NCBI GenBank assembly: GCA_021464245.1
Contig: JADCRB010000007.1
Location: 558,001-622,000, forward strand
Direction: 5' to 3'
Source: Carallia brachiata
Taxonomy: Eukaryota; Streptophyta; Magnoliopsida; Malpighiales; Rhizophoraceae
Length of the DNA stretch: 64,000 nucleotides
Made by a program: the position numbers and the translations under genes. The notes beneath the pieces were generated by a model. It saw nothing but the letters and a program-made list of their open reading frames with translations, made no database searches and was not told the origin of the DNA. Positions 10,912 to 24,400 of this stretch are shown piece by piece. Within the stretch, counting starts at the first letter, position 1. Each line of letters starts with the position of its first letter.

Positions 10912-12576
10912 GCAAGCTTATTTTGAGCTGTCTTTCCCTGGCAGTGCTAGTCCATTATGATCCACTCAATGACACCGTTTTAATAACTCATTTTGTTAAT
11001 ACAAGTTTCTTTATACATTTTTGTAAAACTTGTACATAGATTATTTCGTTCGGCATAATTTGGGTTGAAAATCTGATATGTTACATTGTCAATTTTATGA
11101 TAGTTGAGGATAACGTTAAGATCTATGAGCAGGGCTGCGGCTTAAGGATTGTTAATCGATTAAGTTTCAAAATAAGTTAGAGGTAGGTGTTGCATGGACA
11201 GGGTGGATTGATGCAGGACAAACGCAAGCGCATATACTGTATTATTATAATTGTTGATTGTACATTTTTTTAATTTTTTAATGACTAATTATAATTAACA
11301 ATGCAAATTATAAATATACGACTAACTAACGATTATAATGTGTTCTGCATTAGCCCAACTTCTAATTTTTCGGGGGCCTTATAATGGAGCTCTAGTTTAA
11401 AAAGGTCATTGCAGCTAAGCCTGCGTTGAATCAACATTTATTACAATCTTGAAAGTAAAATATGTACATATCGTTCTAGAGCCAATTAATTAATGAGTGC
11501 GCTTCTCATTTAAAGGTCGTAATTGCATTTTTTTTTTTATTGTCTTTCTTATTTCCAACGTTACATTATTTCAAAATGACATTAATTTATGTCACATTAA
11601 AATGTGAGATAAATGCGACACTCAGAAATAATGTTTGTTTCTTCTTTTTTTTTTTTGTGTAAATGATTATAAAAAGATATTGATCTCATACTTAATAAAA
11701 TAAATTGTACTTAATATATTTATTCATATTTAGAGGTATCTTTATATCGTATCAACGTTGGGAATGAAACTTAATGTACTTCCACTAAATGAAACATTGA
11801 AAGATAGTCATATCACCTTGGTAAAAATTAACAAGAAGTTGAGATTCAAACATACCACTAATTAAATTGAATAATTACTATTAAATATAACAATTTAGTA
11901 GCAATCTGACGTATTTTTCTTAGTATTGATTCGGATGTAAGTCTCAGTATCTGCATTCTTCCTATCAACAATTGAATTAATTTGAGCACAGTATATAAGT
12001 TTAAAACTTATTAATATTATGGACGAGTTTAGAAGAGATCCCCTTTAAATCTAATAATATTTTAAAGATAAGTCTTTTATACAAGAAAAGTTGAATAACA
12101 ATATTAAAAAATAACTTCTAATCTCAACCTAAAGAATCGATGATTGTCACGTGCGCAAGATATTTTTTGCTTAAAAACCAAGTCATACCGAATAATTACC
12201 CCTAAATGGCCGTCAGTTTTGGTCTTAATTTTCCGTTCCCTTGGTGAGTTGTTTTTCTTTATTTATTTATTTATCTATCTTTTTTATAGTTTTAAGGCTG
12301 CATCTTCCTCGCGTTGCTCATCGACATGGGTTTCAAACAAACAAGTCAAAAGCAAAGGATCATTCATACGAGAAAAACAGGGTTCGGACACATCACACAA
12401 CTCAACACCCCAGGTCGTTTTAGTCCCCCTAAGAAAATGAGGAGTTTTAGAAACGAATTGTCAAAATACAAAATGCCGTCCGACATGACAATGCATCGTA
12501 TCGTATATCGCTCCATCAAAGAATCACAAAATACCCTCCCGGCGACAACACCAACAACTACAACTGGAAGAATGCA
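10912..12576. other. Spacer between APD and the GT90 gene
   Basis: AT-rich, no supported gene. A CACGTG G-box lies near 12149-12154, about 425 bp upstream of the next ATG, and a TTTA microsatellite near 12260-12276. Confidence 0.4.
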
Positions 12577-15500
12577 ATGGCTGTCCTGTCGAGGAATGCA
12601 GTGGCTTTGGCTCGCTCCCCTACTTATCTTCTTTCTTTCCTCTTCGGCTTGGCCTCCCTCACTGCCCTTTTCTTCCCTGTACAGGTTTTTTTTTTTCCTC
12701 TGAGTGATGCTGTCTATCACGACTCAATCTTCCAGACTATCTTACGTATTTTTTGACTATCTTACCATCTTACGTGAAAATACTTTTTAACAGAGTTTAC
12801 ATTGTAATTAGTTTTTCCCTATGACCCTTTTCCCCTTGTAACATTTTCTCTTGAAAACGGTTGTTTTCTGCGTGAATTTGATGTTCGTTGGGGCATTTCG
12901 TCGAACAGGTAGATATATTTGCTTCAGGTCAAACCGGTCGCGGCTCATAACTTAGAGCCGACGCCATGGCACTTGTTCCCCCCCAAAACCTTCCGAGTAG
13001 AGACCCGGCAAGCTCGAGCCTACAAAATCATACAGTGTTCGTATCTCACATGCCCCTACACGAACAAAACTGTCCCAAAACAGCGCTGCTTCGAGTCGTC
13101 TCTGGGGACGGCCCAATGTCCGGAGTTCTTCAGGTTTATCCACCGCGATCTGGAGCCGTGGTCACGCTCCGGGATAACGAAGACCCACGTGATGGAAGCG
13201 ATGAATTTCGCGGCTTTTCGGGTCGTGATTTTTGAAGGGAAATTGTATTTGGATATTTACTATGCGTGTGTCCAGAGTAGGATGATGTTCAAGATCTGGG
13301 GTTTGTTGCAGATGTTAAACAGACATCCAGGAATGGTAACTGACGTTGATTTGATGTTTGATTGCATGGACAAGCCTAGTATTAACAAGACCGAACATGA
13401 TTCCTTGCCTTTGCCTCTATTTCGCTATTGTACGACTCAGAACCACTTTGATATCCATTTCCTGATTGGTCCTTCTGGGGTTGGTAAGTTCATTTAGTGC
13501 AATTTTTCCTTTTTTTTTTTGTTCTTTTTTTCCATTTTTGTGTTTCTCGATTTGTTGATTGCTTAAAGGATTAACGTAGTTAACCCAATTGAATGGAGAT
13601 TGTTCTTTTAACTAATGGGATTGAGTTTTTTTTATTTGGTTTGAATTGTTTGGCTAAGGCGTTAATGTTATTTCAAAAGGAAAAATGTTAGTGCTATGAG
13701 AAAAAGGCAATTCATAATTGTCTGTAATGTAAAAACTTTGAAATTTTATGTAATAACAATAATAAAATAGAAAATAAAAAAATGGTGATATTTTTTTTTA
13801 CATTTTTATCAATTTAGTTACAAAAAAATTTAAATTTGTTACATCGCGGACATTTTCTCCAAACATTTTCTCAGCCCACGTACTGGAACTCATTTCAAAA
13901 TGACTGGCCTTTTGATTTCTCCCAAAGAAGGCCCTGACCTGATTTTGTGATAGGGATGCAATTAGTTCCATTGGTTGAATCATAGGATAGAGCGTACAAG
14001 GTTTCCAATGTCCGCACAGTCGTTGATGCAATTATTGTTATGAGTATGCCGGTTGAACTGTATTTCATCAATCTGCGTGGCTGTCATGACGATTAGTATA
14101 GAACCATCTGACGCATGACTTTTTTACAGGCCAGAGATACATATAAGACCATGGAACGAGGAATTTGCAGACATCAAGCGAGGGTCTCAAGCTCGAACTT
14201 GGGCAAGGAAAGGGCCTCTTGCATACTGGAAAGGCAATCCGGATGTTGGCTCTCCTATTCGTACAGGGCTACTGAATTGTAATGACTCCAGGAAGTGGGA
14301 CTCACAAATTATGCGACAGGTCTTGTTTTGGAATCGGCATTCCTACTTTTATATATCACAGGTGTGATCTAATTTTTGAATTCATGTTTCTGATGCTTGT
14401 TGTATCTTCTTGTGTCTTAGGATTGGGTAGAAGAAGCAAAAGGTGGTTATGGGTGCTCGAAACTGTCAAATCAGTGTGATTACCGGTGAGTACTCTGCTT
14501 GACATCCCGGACTACATTGGGGTAATCTCTGAATGGAAATGAGCTAACCACATACTTGAAGACCTTGAAATTTCAAAGAATTTAGAATCCACCCTTTCTC
14601 TTTTCTTTGTTCTGTTTCTTTGAAGAACCTTTAGAAACCAGTACAAGATTATTGCCATTTCTTTTAAACATACTATTGATAATTTGACTTACCCTCCTCA
14701 TGCATCTTCTTTGGCCACCAACAATTACAAATTAGTACTCCTGCATGCCTATACAGAAAAAAAAAAAAAAGGAAAAAAAATCAGTAGCTCTGATTGAACC
14801 TTGTCTTGATTAATATCATGATCGTTCCATATTTTTAAAGAAAGAAAATAAGTAGGAATGCAGCTCGTAAAGGGACACTTGGTATTCCCATGTGTCATAC
14901 GCAGACATTTTTTCTTTCAACAAGTTTACTTGTCTTGCAGCTGATTCTTTGGCTTCCTTTTCTCTTCCATTTGTCCTCTTTATCTTGGTACAAAATCTAT
15001 GCCGAAGGCTATGCTTGGTCTGTGAGCTTGAAATATATAATATCATGTGGTTCTCTTGCACTTAAAATCTCCCCACAGGATAAAGATTTCTTTAGCCGTC
15101 GTCTCATCCCCAAGAAAAATTATTGGCCAATCTTGGCGGATGAGTTATGCTGGTCTCTAAAATTTGCTTGGACTGGGGTAATTCAAATCCATCCAAGGTA
15201 ATTCTTAAAACTTATTTTGATTACTCATATTCAGCACACGTTGTACATTATGTCTGATATCATAATAGGCAGCTTTAATTGTGACACAACATTAAATTAT
15301 GTCTTGATCTTCACCAAATCTGCGCTGGGGTCTACAAGTTCACCCATTACATTTAGCATGACAATGTGTGTAATGACAAGCTTTTGTGTTAGTTCGTTTG
15401 CTAAGTTTACTTTGAGTTCATCGTGGTCATAAAAGGATTTAATCATTTAATAAATACTTAAGCGGGCCAAATTTAAAAACAAGAGAGATATATTCATGTT

Positions 15501-15972
15501 GATGCACAAGCTTTTAAAGCTTTTAAATAATTTTGTAAACTGTAATCATTGTCTTCATGGCCCTTACACTAGCAATTATGTTTCCAACAACAAATGTTTC
15601 TCTGATCCGTTGGTTAACCACGCACAATTTTGGCAATCAAGCTCAGGCAATTGGGAAGGCAGGACAGGATTTCACGGAATCCTAAACATAGACCGTGTCT
15701 ACGATTACATGTTCCACCTCGTAACAGAGTACTCCAAGCTGCAGGACTTCAAGCCAACCCCACCATCTTCTGCTCTCGAAGTGTGTCTGGATTCCCTCCG
15801 CTGCTTTGCTGATGAAAAACAAATAGACTTTCTAGAAAGGTCAACTGCCTTCCCTTCCGCGAGCCCCCCATGCACCCTTCCACCAGCTGACGGTAATTTT
15901 ATCAGGAGTTGGCTCCAACAAAATCAGAAAGTAATCAAAGATTTGAGAGACATGGAGAAGCTGCAAACATGA
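12577..15972 (+). CDS. GT90 / DUF821 O-glucosyltransferase (Rumi-like), six exons, frameshifted
   Basis: Belongs to the plant KDEL/Rumi-like GT90 family (Pfam Glyco_transf_90, formerly DUF821), type II membrane proteins of the secretory pathway; plant acceptors are poorly known. Exons: 12577-12684 (36 residues with the membrane anchor, from SPTYLLSFLFGLASLTALFF), 12909-13483, 14130-14319, 14421-14485, about 14988-15197, 15647-15972. Landmarks in order: TPWHLFPPK, QCSYLTC, CPEFFRFIHRDLEPW, DVDLMFDCMDKP, LFRYC, PDWSFWGW, the RPW-N-E-F and AYWKGNP motif, NQCDYR then YKIYAEGYAWSVS, DFFSRRLIPKKNYWPI, and DRVYDYMFHLVTEYSKLQ. One-base shifts occur near 12930-12952, at 13461 (CCC read as CC), about 15168, and 15681 (CCC read as CC). 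The acceptor of exon 5 also lacks its AG. Without these the gene is full length and conserved. Confidence 0.85.
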
Positions 15973-18216
15973 TGGAGGAGGTAAAGAAATTTTTGCAGTT
16001 TTAGGATGGTTTTAGTTTTTGTTTGTAGTACACATGAGCCTCATAGTTACTTATCTACAAGAGCAAGAATTTCTAGTGTCAATTTAATGCTAAAAGTGCG
16101 GAATCAAAATGCTATTCAAAATTGAAAGATTATATTGTCCTAAATGATTTTTACCGCAAAAAGTTACTATAACTGATAACTCTATGGTAGATCAGACTAG
16201 CAATCTGTGAACTACCTTCACAATTATCCAATTGCTGGCCAGTTAATTGCAGACTTGGAATGTCGCAAAAAATGAACTTGGAATTTGCAAATTGCAACAT
16301 TTGGTCTCAAATTTTTCATATGCTAAATTCTATTGGGAGATGTACATGAAACTTAAAATTACAATTTGTCCATATTACAAGATGTGTTTCATTTTTGCCA
16401 ACTCAATCAGACAACAGCATTTGATGGAGTCGATGGTTTGTGAGTACACTGGGACTTCCTCTTTCTGGGAGTGTTAAAACACAAATAAAACTCTGTTTCT
16501 AAAGTTAATTGGCTCGTATTACTTAATTCATAACCAACTCGATGATGATTCCACAAAATAGGAGAATTTAATGTAGTTGGAAGAAATGGAACCATGAACT
16601 CTGCAACAATATATATATATATCTCAACGTGAATCATTTTATTTATGACAAAAAAAAATAATTGAAGCATTCAGAAATCACCGTTATTATCTATCTCTCA
16701 GTTTCAAATCCTATGTAGGAAAAAAGAAAATGAGATTTTTCAGAGCTGGTAAAGAGGCCCAACACAATTACTATCAATTCGATAGGCCACAGCTTGGACA
16801 TTGGCTCAGTTAGGTCTTTTATTATTATTATTATTATTTTAAGATTAAATGTATTTAACTTCCCTGAATTTAGGATTTTTCGTTTTATTCATCTATAATT
16901 TCAATTTAAGTAATAAATCCTCTTGTACTTTTTAGTTTTGGAAATTAACTTTCCTGATAATAATTTATTAAATTGATTAATAGAAATTGATCACAATTAT
17001 TTTATTTTGTAATTACAGGAATTTTATTATATTTCACGTAAAAGTTAATTATGAATATTGTTTTAAATACTTATATATCAATATGTGTAATACACTAAAA
17101 ATAACAAAACTGTAAAATAAATAATGTGAGATGCAGTTAAAATATATACTGAAATTCAATTTAAGAAATAAGTGACATATTTTTTGGTAGAAAAAAAAAT
17201 AATTATAAATAATGTAATTTTAACTAATTTCTGTTAATTGATCTAACAAATTACTCTCAAGGGAGTTAATTATCAAAATTAGAAAGTGTAAGGGGGTTTA
17301 TTACCTAAATTAAATCACAAGGGGTTAAAATGTAAAACAACTAAATTATAGAAAGTTAAATGCATTTAACCTTTCATTTTAACAAAAAAAATTTTTGCGT
17401 GTATATCAATTATGATACTTATACATCGAAGCTGCGAATTAATTGTTGACGTTTTTATTTAACTTATCTCATAAAAAGAAAATTTTACCTAAAAATTGTT
17501 AGACTAGTATAAACTTTCTTTAGACTCTATCCTCTTCGTTAATAAATCTGAAATTTAATATTAAATTTAATGTAAATCTCCTGATATCTCCTCCGGCAAT
17601 AAAAGGATAAAACGCACTAAATCACCGCCGGGGTCTCAATTATCTGCAACCAGTATCTTAATGGAAACTGTAATTGTTTTTAGAATTGAATGTAAATTTA
17701 AATCTTTGATCGAAAAGAGTTAATGAGAAAATCGAGAGTATCTTTGTCCGACTTGAAAATTTGTGGCCGCCAGTCAAACTCGGGAAAAGAAGGCTCTGTC
17801 ACCGCTACTTTCCTTTTTTTTCTTTCCCTTAAAACAAAAATTACAAAAATGGATAATTAAATATTATTAAATAATTTTAAACAAAAAATTAAACTTAGTA
17901 CGCTTTAATTTTTTTTTAACTTTCTTAAAATTAAATTAATTAATTAAAAATAATTAAAATTAAAATTCTTAATTTTTTTATTTAATAGTATATTATTAAT
18001 ATTATTTAAATAAAATTATAAATTTAGGGCCACTTTAATATTAAATTAAAGTAATTGAGTTTTTTTTATAATTTTGATTTGAATAAATAATAATAATAAT
18101 AATAATAACACACTTGACAAAATCCTCGAGCCGCTTAAAAACATTTCGTTCTTTCGCTGTATTATCCACAATCTTCTGTCTAATTCTATCAATATCTTAT
18201 TTCTCTCTCTCTTACA
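15973..18216. other. AT-rich spacer and PDX1 promoter
   Basis: No supported gene. Contains (TTA)n near 16820-16838, (TA)n near 16609-16622 and (AAT)n at about 18083-18107, roughly 110 bp upstream of the PDX1 ATG. CT-rich leader immediately before the ATG. Confidence 0.4.
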
Positions 18217-19152
18217 ATGGCGGACACTGGAGTGGTCACCGTTTACGGCAACGGCGCAATCTATGAGACCACCACCAAGAAATCTCCGTTCTCCGTCAAG
18301 GTTGGGCTGGCCCAGATGCTCCGCGGCGGAGTTATCATGGACGTCGTCAACGCCGAGCAGGCCCGCATCGCCGAGGAAGCCGGCGCGTGCGCCGTCATGG
18401 CCCTGGAGCGCGTCCCTGCCGATATCCGTGCCCAGGGCGGCGTCGCTCGCATGAGCGACCCTCAGCTGATCAAAGAAATCAAGCGATCGGTGACCATTCC
18501 CGTTATGGCCAAGGCTCGCATCGGCCATTTCGTGGAGGCCCAAATTCTGGAAGCCCTAGGGATCGATTACGTCGACGAGAGCGAAGTCCTCACTCCGGCC
18601 GACGACCAGAACCACATCAACAAGCACAACTTCCAGATCCCCTTCGTCTGCGGCTGCCGGAACCTCGGCGAGGCCCTCCGGAGAATCAGGGAGGGCGCCG
18701 CCATGATTCGCACCAAGGGGGAAGCCGGGACTGGGAATATCATCGAGGCGGTGCGGCACGTGCGGTCCGTGATGGGTGAAATCAGGATTCTGAGGAACAT
18801 GGACGACGACGAGGTGTTCAATTTCGCCAAGAAGATCGCCGCGCCGTACGATTTGGTGATGCAGACCAAGCAGCTGGGTCGGCTGCCGGTCGTGCATTTC
18901 GCGGCGGGCGGGGTGGCGACGCCTGCCGACGCGGCGATGATGATGCAGCTGGGCTGTGACGGGGTTTTCGTGGGGTCCGGAGTTTTCAAAAGTGGGGATC
19001 CGGCGAGGCGGGCCCGGGCGATCGTGCAGGCGGTGACGCATTACAGCGATCCTGACGTGCTGGCGGAGGTCAGCTGCGGTCTGGGCGAGGCCATGGTGGG
19101 AATCAACCTCAACGATGATAAGGTTGAAAGGTACGCGAATCGGTCAGAGTAA
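18217..19152 (+). CDS. PDX1: Pyridoxal 5'-phosphate synthase subunit PDX1, intact and intronless
   Basis: PDX1 is the synthase half of the two-protein vitamin B6 pathway. It joins ribose 5-phosphate (or ribulose 5-phosphate), glyceraldehyde 3-phosphate and ammonia from the PDX2 glutaminase into PLP, as a cytosolic dodecamer. The 311-residue frame has family length and full identity across the (beta/alpha)8 barrel. Visible features: [16 protein letters not shown] with Asp42, the imine-forming Lys99 in VMAKARIGH, the second lysine Lys167 in [10 protein letters not shown], and the phosphate-binding [16 protein letters not shown] and VGSGVFKS. No intron or frame break. Codon third positions are strongly G+C-rich compared with neighbouring genes, creating a CpG-dense island. 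The sequence fits a catalytic PDX1.1/1.3 type better than the non-catalytic PDX1.2 type, because both lysines are present. Confidence 0.97.
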   Translation: MADTGVVTVYGNGAIYETTTKKSPFSVKVGLAQMLRGGVIMDVVNAEQARIAEEAGACAVMALERVPADIRAQGGVARMSDPQLIKEIKRSVTIPVMAKARIGHFVEAQILEALGIDYVDESEVLTPADDQNHINKHNFQIPFVCGCRNLGEALRRIREGAAMIRTKGEAGTGNIIEAVRHVRSVMGEIRILRNMDDDEVFNFAKKIAAPYDLVMQTKQLGRLPVVHFAAGGVATPADAAMMMQLGCDGVFVGSGVFKSGDPARRARAIVQAVTHYSDPDVLAEVSCGLGEAMVGINLNDDKVERYANRSE

Positions 19153-21479
19153 AAGATTATTGGTTAAGGAAAAAATGAGATAGAAAAATGGTGGGTTCCT
19201 TATACTTTACAGCAATGCTAAGGAATTTCTTGGCTCTGTTATGTTGACCATTTAGCTCTTTGATACTTTTGAGATATCAATGAATTCAATAATTTTTTTT
19301 TTCCTTTAAAGCTGCATTTCCTGGGCTATATTAGTTATTTTTGTAGTTTAGAATGAATTGTTGATTCAATTGGGAAGTTCCTAATTTTGGCTCTTGAGAG
19401 CTTGGAATCCATGGATGATAAAAGATGTTATTCTTTGGAAATAATGAGCTGAATGGGGGGATATTTGGGCATGATGGAGTTGCAAATCATACCTTTATAT
19501 ATATAGATATATTTATAATGTGTTCTTTGTGAATAACTCTGCATATGTATAATCCTTTCCTGGAACCCACCTACGGGGTTTCATGCATTGGATGCCCTAG
19601 AGTAAACACTAAATGACTTCAAATAGGTAGCTGATTGTAGCTACACAGGATCATTTAACGGCTTTGGAAGAAGTTTATCTGTTTTTTATGTTTTCATGAA
19701 TTCAATCATCGAACGACTTTGTTTTCTTCTTCTTGATGTTTAGAAGTTCCTTTGTCTGTCGCAATTCCATCTTTTTACGTATTGGGTTCCATGTAATTGT
19801 CCTCTCCATCCTTCGCTCTTGGATGATCAGAGGGAGCATAACTCGGTTTATTTATCTATTTATACGTTTATTTTACTTTTTGGTGGAGTTAATGGATGTT
19901 ACCGTGTGGCAATGAATGATCTGCTTTCGACTTACTGTTCAAACCAGGCTTCCTGGTCTTGATATCTTGTTTCATGCTATTTGCTTTGTTTGGTGGGTTA
20001 AGCTGATAGCTCGCTTCTCTTAGCTCTGGGGGTGTATATTGTGGATTGCATCGATGCATATGGCTTTTCATTAATTCCTCAATGCTATTCTTATGTGGTT
20101 CAGGCCGTTCCGCCCTCACGGGCTCCTGCAAAAGTCTGTCTTTCACAACGTTTTCTTTTCGGAAATTTCCTATCTCACTCTACCTTGAATTAATTTCTTT
20201 TTTTTTTTCTTTTTCCTTGTTTTGGCTCTTTCAAATATAGCGCACGGTTTTTGTTTTTGTTGCTACTTTTGAGCTGGTTGTGTGAACGACCTCTATTGTT
20301 TTCTTTGATGAACATGGTTGGTTGACCGCACGTCAATTGCTTCTCGTTCTGGTCAAACGTCAAAGGATTTTGGAGACTGAATTGCCAATGAGCAATTTAA
20401 AGTGTGGCAATTTGAAATTCTTACACACTCTTCAACTCCTCGTTTTAAAGGGAAATATGTGTTTAATCCCAAATAATGTTAATGTAAGTTACACTGTGTT
20501 TGGATAAAATTTTTAAGGAAGAGGAAAGTGAGGGAGAAGATCATTAGAGGAAGAGAATATTTTCTATCCTCTCTTGTATTTGGAAAGAGTTGATGGGAGG
20601 AAAGGAAATTATAAATTTTTTTGTTTGAGAAATGATAGAAAGTGGGGGAGAGGAATATAAAATGTGTTGAAATAATAATTTTATTATTTACAATAAATTT
20701 TATTAAAATATTTTGTTCAGGTAAAATTGTAATTTTTAAATTATGTAAGGGTAATTGAGTCATTTAATAAATTTAATAGGAGAAGTAATAACTTTTCTCC
20801 CGTTAGTTTTGGTGGAGTTGAGAGAATTAGAGAAATTAGAAACTTTCCTCTTCTTCACTTGTTAAATATTTTTTAAATATAATAATTTACTTTAATTTTC
20901 TCACTTTCTTCTCTCTCTTCACTTTTTCTCCTCCCAAATACAGTGATAAAAATGGGAGGCGCTGTTTGAAAAGCTTCTCTCACTGAAATTTTTTCTAAAG
21001 AAAAACTCTTCAGGCAACAGTTTCTCTGGAGTGTTGCTTTGCTGAATAATGGACGATTGAAAAATACTTCGCTAATTAAATAAATAAAATGGATCGATAC
21101 AACAAAGACAAAGGTCTTCCATTCGCATTCCGGCTAGCACCTCAAAGGACCCATTATGTTAGTCCGTCGTTATTGGGCTACAAATATCTAACGGAAGTCT
21201 TTGTCAAACGAGCGTCAATTTGCCCTCTTTTTCCGAATCTGATTACGAGTTTGTGTACTTCTAGCCCAAGAGCCCAGTTTATCTGCAACGGTCCGATTCC
21301 GTACGGTTATGTGATCAGGCGGTCGCTGTGCATTTGCAGCATACGCTTGTGCCATAAAAAATGGAAATCATTTCCTTGAAAACGAATTCTACAAACTAAA
21401 CCGCACCGTTTTTGGCCGTCGATTAAGTGTAATCACTCTTCAGGTGTTTAAACTATTGCAGCGCAAAGCACAGAGTCCC
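19153..21479. other. Spacer between PDX1 and the PPR gene
   Basis: PDX1 3' UTR followed by AT-rich DNA. It includes a MITE-like element at 20492-20945. A short open frame at 21089-21379 matches nothing I know. Confidence 0.4.
20492..20945. mobile_element. MITE-like element with CACTGTGTTTGG ends
   Basis: The left end CACTGTGTTTGG and the right end CCAAATACAGTG are inverted repeats (11 of 12). The interior has purine-rich sequence on the left and its pyrimidine-rich mirror on the right, so the element can fold on itself. Flanks are TTA on the left and ATA on the right, possibly a degraded 3-bp duplication as in PIF/Harbinger (Tourist) elements. No coding capacity; about 454 bp. Confidence 0.55.
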
Positions 21480-24400
21480 CTATAAATTAACAATATCGAG
21501 ATTCTGTAGGCCTTCCCAGTTTTGGGATTCATCCCCATTTAACTCTAAATATTCGTCTTGGTTTTCAACATACGAAATTTCTGCTCCGGCGCCTTCGTCA
21601 TCAAAATCCTCGTCATTGTCAGTGCCACCTTCTTCGTCATAGTCATCATCATCATCATCATAACCATCATCAGCAGAAATCGAAACTCCACTATGGCTTA
21701 CTACACAGTCGTCACTTAAATGTCCTACAAGTTGATCAACTTCTTTTTTCTCATCTGCTGTTTTTGCCAGGGACATGAGTACGTTTTTTGCCTTCTGGTC
21801 GGGAGGAACCCCCCGATTCTCCATTTCCTTGTACCAGATTACGGCACTGCCAAAATCCTTGTTTTTACCATAGGCATCCATTATTGTAGTGAAAATCGTT
21901 TGATTTGCTTTCACGCCGCTTAATTGCATTCTTTCGTATACTTGCATCATCTTCTCAAGATTATTCACCTTAGCATACCCCTTGATCAATGTCCCATAAG
22001 TGACCACATTGGGTTCAAGCCCATCTCGTTTTAGTCTTGTGAAAAATTTTTCAGCACCTTCCAGGTCTGATGCATTCACATAAGCTGACAGCATTGTTGC
22101 ATAAGCGCAGAGATCTGGGGTGCATCTACATATAGAAAAAGAAAGAAGATGATCATCCGTATCACATTGAAAAGGTTGGATCATGTAAATCTTCCAAAAA
22201 CTAATGCATTCTAATTGGACAATGCCATCTAGGATTATGCACTTCTCACTGCTCCCAAACTCAAAAAGAATAAGCTCTAAATGGCTGAAAAGTGACATGT
22301 TTTGCAGAATATAAAAGATATACCTGTCTCTTCTCATGCTCTTGAACACTGTTCGAGCTTGCTCCACCATGCCGGAAATAGCAAATGCATCAAGCAAAAT
22401 ATTATAAGCTTTTTGTGTCGGCCTGAAAGAGAAAGGATGAAAGCACAATAATCTCCAGAAGTAACAGCCTGTTATTTGTTTTAATCAACACAATTTTTCT
22501 GTTGGACAACCATGAAAGGCAGAAACCGCCATTTAATACATGACAAACAGCAGACGGGGAACTGGGATCCTCCCCCAAAAAAAACAAACTGAACCCTTAC
22601 CCCCACACCAATTTGAAAGCATTCACATTAGTGAATGGACTTTCACTTGGTTGGATTCATCACTTGATCCACACAAGGTAAGTAACACCCTATTGCTATT
22701 GTATCTCCATCTTCAATGGAAATCAAGTTCCTTGGTATCATACACGTCGCGAAGTTAAAACACTTTCAATGTCTTTATTTTGTCTTTAGTGATTATGCAT
22801 GGCTATGCACATGTGTCTTGGGAGCTTACGAGACTAGGGAATTATCAGATCTAACATCATAGAAACCATACAGAATCAGAACAATCCAATCTAATCACCA
22901 TACTTTGACCTAATTATAACCAGGGCAAGCCATGTTCAAGGCATTAGCTTCATGGCCAAACAAGATTCAATAATTAACCAGTCCAACTGGTACAAGTTAC
23001 TAATATAAGGATACGTTCAAAACTCAACTTCCCTTAGCCTATGAAAGGTAAAAAAGAATTCGTAGATTCGCGCACCTGACACGGGCATCCAGCATTGACT
23101 CAAAGACAGCTAGAGCTTCTTCTTCCCTCCGAGCTTTCCCATAAGCATTAATAAGTAGTGCATAGCTAACAACATCAGGCCGAAGACCAGATCTTTGCAT
23201 CTAAAATTATGCATTAGTTCAAAAACCTGATAGGTTTATTATCAACAATATATTAAAACAGAAGAAGGCAGGAATTAAGAATAGAAGGATCAGACCCCCA
23301 ATAAACCACTCAAGAAAGTAAAATCAGAAGAAAATTGTCAGGAAAATGCATTGACACAGCTTCATTCCATAAAATCTCAAAGTATTTTTCTTCCTGTTCT
23401 TTCCTTTTACCCTTTCCCACACAGCATGTAGATGAGAGTATTGGTGGTGGAAAAATAAATGACCTATGAATCCATAAACATGAAAATTATAATGCAGAAT
23501 ATTCTTTAAGATGTACCTGGTCATAGATATTTGAGACTTCTTTGTAGTTTGTCTCAAATGACATTAGGCTATTATAAGTGACAGTTGATTGTGGTACTCC
23601 ATGCTCAGCCATAAGTGCAAATATCTTACGAGCCTTTCCATAATTCCTTGCCTTTCTATACAGGTAGATCATCATGTGGAACATCTTTTGGTCAGGTTTG
23701 AGGGGTGATTTTTCCTCATTCAAGAGTGTCTCAAAAACTTCTTCAGCTTCCTTGAACTTGTTCCCCTGCAATTAATCCTCAAGATGTTGCAAATGAAATT
23801 ATGTACGAAAAAATGGACAAACAGGCAACTGGCAACTCAAAATTTTAATTATGAAAGATAGAAGAAAGGTCTGTCTTTTATTTATTTCTGCATAATAGAG
23901 ACATCAACCTAGAGTTTGTCAGACTCTCCCAAGACAATATAATTGCTGACAAGAACATGTGAACCTCTGAGATGGGTCCATCCATGTTACTACAATGTGC
24001 AAATCCTTATGTGTTTTTATAACATGCAGAGTTGCACATAACACTTTTAGTGAACCACTCCAAGCCGCAACAAAGAAGCGTTCATCATATAGGAGAATAC
24101 ACAGAGAATGAAGACAATGGAATATGTACGAGCACTAACTTGTTGTTTAGTCTTGCAATGGAATTGGGTATCCATTGAAATCTGAAATTTTCTAGCTTAC
24201 TATCAATTCTCTTTCTCACATCAAGGACTACCTCTGTGATCAGCAAAATTATATTTTGGGGAAGGATTCATGTTGCATTAAAACATCTAGCACACAACAG
24301 TCTGTTTTAAACTGCAATGACTTTTCCTGGTCCTTAAATTCAAGTTTGCCTAAGGCATGTGAAGCTCATTACCAACCTTGCTTATCCCCAGTGGCAGGAA

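Noticed and set aside
18261..19041. Long open frames on both strands overlapping PDX1
   Set aside because: They are shadows of a GC-rich coding sequence; only the frame at 18217-19152 has homology.
21089..21379. 96-residue plus-strand open frame upstream of the PPR 3' end
   Set aside because: Has an ATG and fair length but no recognisable domain and no supporting context; not enough to call a gene.
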